DNA of 64,000 bases from Misgurnus anguillicaudatus (taxonomy: Eukaryota; Chordata; Actinopteri; Cypriniformes; Cobitidae): positions 2,339,001 to 2,403,000 of the forward strand of contig NW_027395276.1 of NCBI RefSeq assembly GCF_027580225.2, in the 5' to 3' direction. A program made the translations under genes and the position numbers. Below, piece after piece: positions 54,432-64,000 of this stretch; the first letter of the stretch is position 1, and each line of letters begins with the position of its first letter. Below the pieces are notes generated by a model. The model had not been told where the DNA came from. It worked only from the letters and a program-made list of their open reading frames with translations, and made no database searches.

Positions 54432-54760
54432 TTTTTTTAAAGGAATATTCCATTTTCTTAAAAGAAAAATCCAGATAATTTACTCACCACCATGTCATCC
54501 AAAATGTTGATGTCTTTCTTTGTTCAGTCCAGAAGAAATTATGTTTTTTGAGGAAAACATTGCAGGATTTTTCTCATTTTAATGGACTTTAATAGACACC
54601 AACAATTAATACTTAACTCAACACTTAACAGTTTTTTTTTCAACGGAATTTCAAAGGACTATAAACAATCCCAAACGAGGCATAAGGGTCTTATCTAGCT
54701 AAACGATTGTCATTTTTGACAAGAAAAACAAAAAATATATGTACTTTTAAACCACAACTT
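54432..54760. mobile_element. Truncated copy 4 of the fold-back family
   Basis: The left arm matches copy 3 (42313) closely (CCACCATGTCATCCAAAATG) and breaks off after TGACAAGAAAAAC. The right arm is missing. Confidence 0.85.
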
Positions 54761-55690
54761 TAGTTTTGGTTGCCAAACATTTGGTGCATCTATATTGTGA
54801 TTTCAGTCACAAATACATGATGAAAAGGCATTACAGTAGACTTTACATCATAGCCTAAAATCCAAATACAGCAAAGCATACAGTGTCTAATCTCGAATCT
54901 CTCAGATTCTAAACAGTTATTACACAATAAGAAAAATAAACACACACATTATTGTGTAAAACATCTTACTAATCAAACGAATGAAGTGCCATTGTCCCAG
55001 TAGAGCTTCGCTTGATAGAATATTTTATGTACCGGGGACAACGTTATGAATTTTTTGCTTTTGTCTTACACAGTAAGCACACAGTCTAAATGTAATACAG
55101 AACTGAGAACCACATGGAAGTAATCAGCGACAGACAAATCTCTGTGATGCAGTCTGTTAATTTATGATGAAACTGCTGTTTGTCCATCTATAAATACTGT
55201 AATGTACTACATGATTACTCTATATTCACAACAAGAAGAGTAGATCCAGAAATGTCCTTCCCAGAATGTCTTGTATTAATTGTGATATTACTGGAAGAGA
55301 GACACAAAAACAGGCTGACCATGCGGGCCAGATTCATACATTAGAGTACCATTACAGGGCAAAGTGCTCTTTATTTCCTTGACCTCATCATCTTGAAAAC
55401 CTTTTGAACTAAAAACATAGGCTACGTTTGAATTGTTGAAATTAGTTTCAGTTTAATAGCCTACACGATGAAATTAGTTTAGAAAAAAATACATGTTTCA
55501 TTACAAGGCAAACCTTTAAAAATTAAAAAAAAAAAAAATTTGATGAATAAGAGTGAATAATGAAGAGAAGGCAGCTAATAAATAAGGGATAATGTATAGA
55601 GAGCTGGTTGTGATCAGTTTTATATCACACTGAAAGAGCCTTATTTCACTATAACAACAATCTGCCTGTCCAGACCTGCTTACTACATGG
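54761..55690. other. No feature recognised
   Basis: AT-rich, unique-looking sequence. No exon or transposon could be supported. Confidence 0.4.
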
Positions 55691-55696
55691 CTAATC

Positions 55697-56780
55697 TAGG
55701 GCCCTATAAAATCAGTTTTATTTTTTCCCAAATTCCGTTTTATTTTTTCCCAAATTCCGTTTTATCCGTTTAAATTTTTGCAAATTCCGTTTTATCTGTT
55801 TAAATTTTTGGCAATTATATTTTTTACCCTTTACTTTTATTTTAGTCATAAAAAGAGTGTGCCTTTAATGTTAATGATTAAAATGTAAATGATTTGGGGA
55901 AAAACTGGATAACGGGATTACTTAATGACTATAAAAGATGCATTTACACACGCACATACACACGCGCGCGCACACTCACACAACTCAATTCAATGCATTG
56001 TTTAGTGTTGTTGCAGGAGGCTACAACAAGGTGTCAAAGCAGTGGTGCATTCAGAAGTGCCTTAAACACATCAATCCAGCGGAACGCGATCCATATTTTA
56101 TACACAATCGCTTGAAATGCATATAACTTTACAAACATACACAGGATAGTGATCTGACTTAGGACAGCATGAGCACGCAGCTCTTTGCACGTGCGAGCGA
56201 AAGAGAGACAGAGAGCGGCGCCATGATGCAGTTGATTATATTTTAAATGCGAGGGATAGTTAGTTTGCCTCAGCTCGCTTGAAATGCATAAAACTGAACA
56301 AATACATGAGGATTTGTGTTCGCACTTCGGACAGATGCGTGAGCGTGTGCACGTGAGAGAGGTACAGTGAGACAGACGTGGATGAGAGAGTGCATGTATC
56401 TTTGCGCTCACCGTGAACAGAGTGTTGACAAAACTTCCAAAATAACAGTTCTCCGGTCACATAAAAGTCATGTGAGACCTGCTCGGAACTAAGTGCTTAG
56501 CGTCGAATTTCTTAATTTTTCGCTGACGAAATCAGAGTCGTGGAGAGCCGCTTCGCCATGGTTTCAGTGTTTTGGAGGGGGTCTGAAACGACGGGAGGGG
56601 GCATGTCGCCCAGATTTACTTCCCCCGGTCTGCATTTCCCCCAGACATACGTTCGTCTCCCACACAAAAACATAATTTTATTCAAAATATGTAAAATTCC
56701 GCAAAATTCTGCGTATATATAGATTCCGTGTTAATTAGCCAATTCCGCGATTCCGTGATCGCGGAAATTATAGGGCCCTA
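55697..56780. mobile_element. DNA transposon with TAGGGCCCTATA ends
   Basis: The inverted ends are TAGGGCCCTATA and TATAGGGCCCTA. A probable target repeat CTAATC lies at 55691-55696 and, past the nested element, at 57999-58004. The right flank has been split by the hAT at 56783-57992. Confidence 0.82.
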
Positions 56781-56782
56781 CT

Positions 56783-57992
56783 CAGGGCTCAAAATTAACT
56801 TTTTTATTTGGTAGCACTGGTGCTCCCAACTTTAAAGAGTTAGGAGCACCAGCAAAAATTTAGGCGCATCCATCAAAAAATTTAAAAGCACCACAACTAC
56901 AATGTAAATGTTAATAGATTTATTTTATTAAAAATAAAACACCACCACCAGGCTTTACACGTCCTATGGCCAGCATTTAAAAGTTGGTCTTCTATTTTAT
57001 TTTATTTTATTTTATTTTTTGCTGCATAAATTCCTAAATTAATACCCAAATGCTGTTGAAATAGTATTGCAGCAATAATAATTTAACAATTACAGGTAAC
57101 ATGATTAAGATTACATAGAAAATCTAGCAAACACGTAAAACACTGATTAATTGTGACATTACAAAAGTGACCCTAATATAGAAGGCTAATATATATTGGT
57201 ATTGATAACTGCATAACCAGGATGCTTTTACTACTAAATAGGCAATGTTTTAAAAAAAACAACAAAAACATACCATCAGCATTGTCGTATTCCACAGCAA
57301 CATGGACCACAAGGATGTTTGTCGAATGTCCATTCACCAGCGCATGCGCACATACACCATCAAACACACTTTGACAGACAGCTCGGTGTCTCCATCAATA
57401 ATGAACACATTTGTCATGACACGTCTTGTATTTTTGGCACTTTCGCCATGTTTAAGCAAGGTACGTCTGGCGCTTAAAATGTTTTGATTCCGCCATTAAC
57501 GCCGTTTTACAGGATTTACAGTAAACACAGTAAGTTACATTTCCATAGCGGAGACACTCGAAATCTTTAAGCCACTCTCTCTGAAAGGTTTAACGTCAAC
57601 TCGTATTTTCCGGTGGTGGAGTTACATTTGAATCCGGATCGTCGTCAAAAAATACAGTAATAACCTTGGCTGTAATCGGCTCGCTCTCGTCATGCTCGCG
57701 ACGCGTTCGTCTTTTCACATTTCCGCGCTTCACGGCAACAAGGAATGACTGACACTCATATTAGCCAATCTGCGGTCTTCATTAAACGCAAGAACTTAAT
57801 GGTGAAATTTGATTGGTTATGTATCGTTGGAGAGAACACTGAACCTGGGACAGCCCCAGCACGCAGGATCACAATCAACTCGCTTCACAACAAAATGGGC
57901 AGTCGCACAAATGCTCCCAAACATATTTTAAGGTCGCACAGATTAAATTTCGGTCGCATATGCGACCAAAATGGTCGCAATTTCGAGCCCTG
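56783..57992 (-). mobile_element. hAT element with exact 8-bp duplication and decayed coding remnant
   Basis: The ends are CAGGGCTCAAAATTAAC and GCAATTTCGAGCCCTG. It is flanked by GCCCTACT at 56775-56782 and 57993-58000. On the minus strand a broken frame gives REWLKDFECLRYGNVTYCVY and later NTRRVMTNVFIIDGDTELSV, which resembles the zinc-finger start of hAT-type transposase relatives. Stops and frameshifts break it. Confidence 0.85.
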
Positions 57993-58000
57993 GCCCTACT

Positions 58001-60416
58001 AATCAGAATCAAGCATTCCAACGAGCCGTGCAATTAATTGTTTTGGATTTTCTATTTCAATTTTTAATGCAAACAAATTACAAAAACAAGATAATTGAGG
58101 TTAAACAATTATTGTGCGAGTAAAATATAAAATTGCGTGCTGCTGGACCGATGTGTTTGTAAGGCACTACTTTTGCAGCACTTACTTAATAAAAAGGTTA
58201 AATAAATGCATGTTTTCAAAGTCAATGGGTACTTTTGTTAAATAACTGTGACTATGATTCTTATCAAAATAACCGTGATTATAATTTTGCCCATAATCGA
58301 GCAGTCCTAATAAAACTATATATTAGGGGTGGCATGGTACATGAAAAAACATCTGAACCGTTTGGTTCGCTTGTCTCGGTTCGGAGCGTGTGTGTGCACA
58401 GTTCGACGTATGCGCAATGTAGCCTCGTGCCTGTATGTTACCTGAGGCCTCTTGGCTGTTTCTTAATTCCAAGAACGTTCTCATGGAGATCGGTCTTGCC
58501 AGGCAACCTTGGAAGAACGAACTCAGGTCGCGAGAACACAGAACGCACTTGTGAGAATTGAGATGTGTGCGATCTTCCTGTTGGTCACCTGACCCCCGCC
58601 ATTGTTTTGCTGCAATGACTTTTGGGGCGTAAAGCAATTTCAGCGCGCAAGTCTGCACTCGATGTATCTTCGATATCAAGAACACATCCGGGTATTTCCA
58701 TGCGTCCTTTGTACTTGCGTTCTTGAGAATTGGAATTGAACTTCGACGGATAATAATGACGTAGAGCGAGAACACGAGGACGTAACATCGCTGAAGAACG
58801 AATATTGACAAACAGCCCTTGTATACTTTCGTCTGGCTCATGGCTCCACAGCGCGAGCCTCCGTTTGGGGAGGTGTTTATACTCCACGCACAGACTGGGT
58901 GCTGGCGTGATGAGATGTCATGCTCGGCTAGATTTGCCTGGTACTCGTGTTTCTTGGGTTGCGGGGCCGCATGCAAAGTTACAAAATTTGACATGGACAC
59001 CACCAAGCGAAATGGGGTGTCCACTCGACACGCACTACCGCCCACGTTGACGTCATTTTGTGTGGACCCGTCGAGTTTAAACAAGGCTTAAAGCTACATT
59101 GAAGTTGGCAGTTTGATAAATGCAAGTCAATTCTTCAGTTTAATCTTTGTGTGCCTCAAGTTCAATCTTTGTGTGCTAAAAGGCACACACGTTCCTGTAG
59201 AGATAGCAATACACATTCTCCTTTTTTTGCCCAGTAAATGAAAAGCATGTCATCAATGTCTTCTCTCTTGCTGTACCAAAATCTCACCTAGCTACAGTGA
59301 TAAGCAAAGAGAAAGCATTACTCGAGCTGTAATTTCATGTTTTATGAAGAATACACACAGTTTAAAAGAATAAATCCGACTGGAATTCGTTTCAAAGCTA
59401 CAAACCACATCTCTGATGTAAATGAGACATGAGGAGAGGAAATTCATGTAAAGGAGCCGGCATGTCCACTTTGTTCAAAAACAGAGGCAATGAAAAGAGC
59501 TATACAAATACAAAGTCATCTGAAACATAACCTTAATATCCAGTGTTTAGATTGGAGGTGTAGCGATTATAAACATGACCGCGGGTAATGGCGCATACTC
59601 AAAGATGTGATCAGAGTAACACCCGTCTAAATCAATAAACCCTGTGAAGCTGGGATTTACACTGAACAATCACTATTAGCTGTTTAAAATTAAAATGCAG
59701 CTCAACCAATGACTAAGCGTCGTTGTAATGCATGCATTCATTTATTTATTTGTCAGTCCGCCACAAAATCAAAATGTACCACCACAAATATATGTTTGCA
59801 CATCACATTCATCACTACCACTGTCTCACATTACAGTTTCTGTACAAACGCCCGTCGCGTCAGTGGATGTGCTCCGCTAAGTTGCAAAAAAGCTGTGCAT
59901 ACATGCGAAAGTGGGCCTTGAGGATATAGACGTTTCAGCAGTAACAACATAAACAAGCGCTGTCGCGGTCTGCACGTAACTTCCGGTAAACTCCGCCAAG
60001 AATAAATAACCACAAAGTACTTTAAATGTAGTTTATTTATATAACAAGCAAAAAACAACAACACATAGATTACCTAGGAAACCAAAACATTTGTTATTTT
60101 CGACGAGGCATTTGTTCAAGAGATCAGTTTAGCAACTAGTCAGACCATTAAAAAAACAAAACCGGAAGTAAAGTTCGGATCCAGACGTGTATCACGTGGG
60201 TCTGATGAAACCGTCTATACCTCCACAAACTGCAAGGAAATCACTATTAGCTGTTTAAAATTAAAAATACAGCTCAAACAATGACTGGTACTATACCTTT
60301 TATAATGTTTCTTTATGTTTTAATTATTTAAAAAAAATTTACATTTCAATTTCAATGTCTTAATATTTCTAAAAAGTAAACGTTTTGTTTTTAGAAAGGA
60401 TGTACTTGCATTATTT
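58001..60416. other. Composite of transposon pieces, no gene
   Basis: A hAT-like left end TAGGGGTGGCATGGTAC starts at about 58325. A nested element (GTTTCTTAATTCCAAGAACG / TTCTTGAGAATTGGAATTGA) follows to about 58740. 59725-60240 is a diverged partial copy of the interior of the element at 62319-63479. The longest ORF (253 codons, minus, 58323-59084) runs across these boundaries and is judged spurious. Confidence 0.5.
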
Positions 60417-60847
60417 CAGTCCCTCCAGAAAAACGCGATTATGCGATCACATGATTCAACGCATAATCAGCCAAAGTCAACAACTTTATGCGGGGGACGC
60501 ATTTTTTCAAATGCTGCGCACTTTTGCAGCATAAATTGCAGACTTCTGTGTGCAAATATGCTGGCATAATTTCATAATCCCCGCATTTTCATAGCAAAAA
60601 AGTTGAAAAATGTTGCATTTACCTTAAGCGCAGCCATGTCCCATTATTGCCATAGGAACGTTATGAAGTGATGCGAACATCACTGAAAAGCTGCAAAAGC
60701 TGCAAACTGTTTTTGCAAGTTCCCGCAATTTCATTGCATAAATATCCCGCATATTCCATCGCATTTTTTAAGAAAGCAAGCCGCAAGATCATAAAATTTT
60801 TGCATGCAACAATCATAAAAAAACTCAGCGTTTTTCTGGAAGGGCTG
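60417..60847. mobile_element. hAT-like MITE
   Basis: The ends are CAGTCCCTCCAGAAAAACGC and GCGTTTTTCTGGAAGGGCTG, inverted. The target duplication is not convincing. The interior is rich in GCATAA motifs. Confidence 0.75.
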
Positions 60848-62318
60848 TATTATGCCATTGTATTGTCATTATATAATCAATGGTTTTAAATTGACAATAA
60901 TATCGATAATCGTCATTTATTTCTGGGGCAATTTACTGACTTATGAAAAATAGCTATTGTGAGTGACAGGCCTAAAATCTACAACAAAAAACTATTACAG
61001 TACTCACAATTTCCATGGAAAGCCCCATTGTTGATTACTGCAGATTTTAACAATGCAGAATTCATGCAGATTTAGCTATAAACTTAAGAAAATAAGGCCT
61101 TCTGCAAGAGCACTACACCAATGTTATTCAATACAGTCTTAGTAGTCCCCTGAATGAATTACCGGACAGCTGCTACCAATAAAAATCAGGAAACATGGTA
61201 TCCAACAAGGATGGTATGCTTTTATGTAGTCAAACCACCACACAATCACTTTACTTAACATTCCATGCCAACTGTCTGAACATGGTTGCAACAAAGGTGT
61301 GCAAAAAAAAAAACATAATGTAGTAAAACATTAACATTAAAACATACCTAGTGTAGTGTTCCCACTACACTCATTCTGCCGTGGCGGCCCGCCACACCAA
61401 AAACCATCCCTGCCATGGGTCTTAAATAGCAAATTAAATTCCTTTCTTGATTAGAGTTGTTCAATTTTTTATAAAAAAAATCAAATATCATTTTATTTTT
61501 GTTTTTCCAGGGCTTTTGTTTCATGCGTAAATACAATGCACTCACATTTCATGCATTAAAAACAATGCAACTAATAGCGTCAATGTGTCACCAGGGATCG
61601 TGGGGATTACTTTCGAGTTGGATATATCTGCTTTTTTAACTTTCAAAGTGGCAGAAACCATTTACTTGAATTAAATGAAATCACAGAGCACTAAAGTTTC
61701 TGCAAAATATCTTCTTTATTGTTCTACTAAAGAAAAATGTCACCAACGTATCGTATTGTATGTACTGAGAGTGATTAAATAAACAGCATGTTTTTTTATT
61801 TTTGTAAACTCTCTTTAATATTCCTTTTGCCAATAGTTGTATCAAAATCACTACTTAAACTTATAGGCATCACCCAACATGAGTTGGGACAAACAGAAGG
61901 GAACAAACACACCACATGTGGATGGCATAAACATTTATTTTAATGTGGTGTAGATGCTGACCCAACCACCCTGTCTGTCATATCATAAGCACATGTTTGT
62001 CTAGTCCTGAATGGCATTTTTAAAGCCTGATGTTTTTGAAAGTTCAATGACAACATTGTAGCTTTTTCGATTCCAACATATACAGAAAAAGATGACACAA
62101 TTATGAATTAATAATAATCATATATCGTTATACATCCACAAATAAATAAGTTACCGAGATATGAATTTCGGTCAGTATCGCCCAGCCCAGGTGGCCCAAG
62201 AGTTTTGCACAGTACTGTAATCCCCAAAGTTACATTTCTGTTTTTAGGTAGGTTTGATACAATAGGAGATTATGATACTAAAATCTGGGAAATGACCATA
62301 ATCCTTGAATGTTATAGC
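60848..62318. other. No feature recognised
   Basis: AT-rich DNA with a few degraded repeat-like stretches. No exon or RNA gene could be supported. Confidence 0.4.
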
Positions 62319-63479
62319 GCTTTTCCAATGCATAGTACCCCACGAGTCACTTCGTGTCAGCTCACTTCACTTTGGCATGGTTAGCTTTTCCATTGAGTTT
62401 AGTATCACTTCAAAGTGGGAGGGATTATAGGCGTGTTGTTATGTTTACGCTGCGTGGAAGCGAGCGTCGTTGTAATGCATGAATTCATTTATTTATCAGT
62501 CTGCCACAAAATCCAAATATACCACCACAAATAGATGTTTGCACATCGCGATCACTACCGCTGTCTCACATGACAGTTTCTGTACAAACACCCTTTGCGT
62601 CAGTCAATGCGCTCCGCTAAGTCGCAAAAACGCTGTGCATTAGGGCTGTAACGATTTATCGTGCAAATGCGCGTTTTCTCAATGAATGAATTACGGCGAA
62701 ATGCCGCCACATCCAAAAGCCAGGGGGCGCTCTCGTGCAGAAACGCCACTTGTGCCACAGAAGAAGTAGCATTACAAACACTATTCCAGGAAATGTCTAC
62801 AGGAATATGTATATCGCTGTTCTTCAAATTGTTTCAGGTATTTTCATGATAATAAAGAATATTTTGAATGACTTTGTTTAACGAGTGTTGCTTTTTTAAA
62901 TGCAGGTTATAAACGACTCAGACTCATAATGATTTTAGATTGATAACGGACTTCTTACTGACCAAAACGCCATAGTACATGCACAAGCTGCGCATGAAAC
63001 ACAGAATCGCGATGCAGCGATGCAGATTCGATTTTAGACAGGTCTTTTTAATGGGACACGCAATATATCGTTACAGCCCTACTGTGCATACATGCTAACA
63101 TGGACATTGAGGACATACCGCCAGAAACTGCAAGGAAAACACTGGAATGGTGTTCCTGACTCTCAGCCTGTGGATGTTTTTACAGCTAAAAGAGAGTTTG
63201 GGAACTTACAACAAAGCACAGATGACAACAAGTTTACTCAAGACAGCGCAAGCTAGCATAAAGGTAAATCTAATCTTTTACATTACAGCGATGACGCTGG
63301 TAGTGACGATTCTCTCAGACCATCAGTGATCTACAGTGTTTCCACGTCACTTTTTAGTATCAGCTCAGATCCCTTGGAACCCCAACCGAGGTGGTACTAA
63401 AAAAAAAGTGGAAAAGCCCCCAAAACTAAGTCGACCCGACTCTCAAACCGTGGTGTACTATGCATTTGAAAAGCGCCAT
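62319..63479. mobile_element. DNA transposon with GCGCTTTTCCAATGCATAGT ends
   Basis: The right end ACTATGCATTTGAAAAGCGC is the inverse of the left. It is interrupted by the hAT at 62641-63081. It has no transposase ORF. A partial relative lies at 59725-60240. Confidence 0.8.
62641..63081. mobile_element. Nested hAT element with exact 8-bp duplication
   Basis: It starts TAGGGCTGTAACGATTTATC and ends AATATATCGTTACAGCCCTA. It is flanked by CTGTGCAT at 62633-62640 and 63082-63089. Confidence 0.93.
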
Positions 63480-64000
63480 TAGTGTATATAAGTTGAGGCG
63501 CATGTAAAAGTCATGCTTCTAACTATGAGAAAGTCTCAGTCTTTCATTACCAGCACACACAAACATTCACAAACAAGTATAAACAGGTCCGCTAAAAACA
63601 TGAATGCATGAAATATGAAACAAACATTTCAAATATATCCTGTGTCCCTTTATTTCACCACATATGACTGTGTAATCCGATCTATGTACGATCTGTGCAA
63701 ACGTATTTCCCAAAGCTTAAATCTGCCTTTCAAGAAACCAAGACTGTAAAATACACACACTCCCCCTCACAACCTTTCATAAACAATAGGCTGCTGGCAG
63801 CTCTCGTCTTAGGCCTAACCGCTATAACAACATTGTGTAAACGTCCTGCTGTCATTGGCTGTGCTTCGATTAAAACCCATGACCTGTAAATCTGCTCCCT
63901 CCCCCAAACCTTCTGCTAAAATCAAAAACACTGAAAACACTAAAAACATAACAACAACACATACAGCACTCGCGTGACGTCAGTACTAAACCCTGACCGA
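63480..64000. other. No feature recognised at right edge
   Basis: Unique-looking DNA to the end of the window. A palindromic CRE (TGACGTCA) lies at about 63976, but no promoter or exon can be assigned. Confidence 0.4.

Noticed and set aside
58323..59084. 253-codon ORF on the minus strand
   Set aside because: It spans the ends of at least two transposon fragments and has no recognisable domain or periodicity. Probably a chance ORF in CG-rich repeat DNA.

Overview
This is nuclear DNA from a teleost fish, most likely a cypriniform (zebrafish/carp group). The evidence is an interrupted, GT-AG-spliced gene set, a fish-specific finTRIM gene, an AT-rich background, tRNA-derived SINEs, and a very dense load of hAT-type and other DNA transposons, many with exact 8-bp target-site duplications. 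All three genes recognised lie on the minus strand, so they are read from high to low coordinates.

Layout. (1) About 1-8000: the 5' end of twsg1 (Twisted gastrulation BMP modulator). A probable non-coding first exon ends at 7910, and the first coding exon, with signal peptide and the start of the Cys-rich domain, is 7238-7110. The next exons are not found in 1-7109, so the gene runs off the left edge through a repeat-filled intron. (2) About 8100-13200: intergenic DNA with inverted-repeat elements. (3) 13225-18926: a complete finTRIM gene of six coding exons and 552 codons plus stop (RING, two B-boxes, coiled coil, PRY-SPRY), with a perfect interferon-stimulated response element just upstream of its ATG and a broken copy of its own first exon behind it. 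(4) About 19200-24100: intergenic transposons, including a pair of sister elements, one carrying a TTAA-flanked insertion. (5) About 24100-43948: ankrd12, complete in its coding part. Twelve coding exons encode 1951 residues, with ankyrin repeats, a 4.4-kb exon for the charged region, and the conserved C-terminal module. (6) 43949-64000: no coding exon found. This is probably the first intron and upstream DNA of ankrd12, and it is a stack of nested hAT elements, SINEs and microsatellites.

The order ankrd12 followed by twsg1 on one strand matches the human 18p11.22 order (ANKRD12, TWSG1). The finTRIM gene sits between them and looks like a fish-lineage insertion into an old syntenic pair. Exon joins were checked by reading-frame arithmetic: ankrd12 sums to 5856 nt (1952 codons with stop) and the finTRIM to 1659 nt (553 codons with stop). 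Both are open throughout. One ankrd12 intron uses a GC donor.
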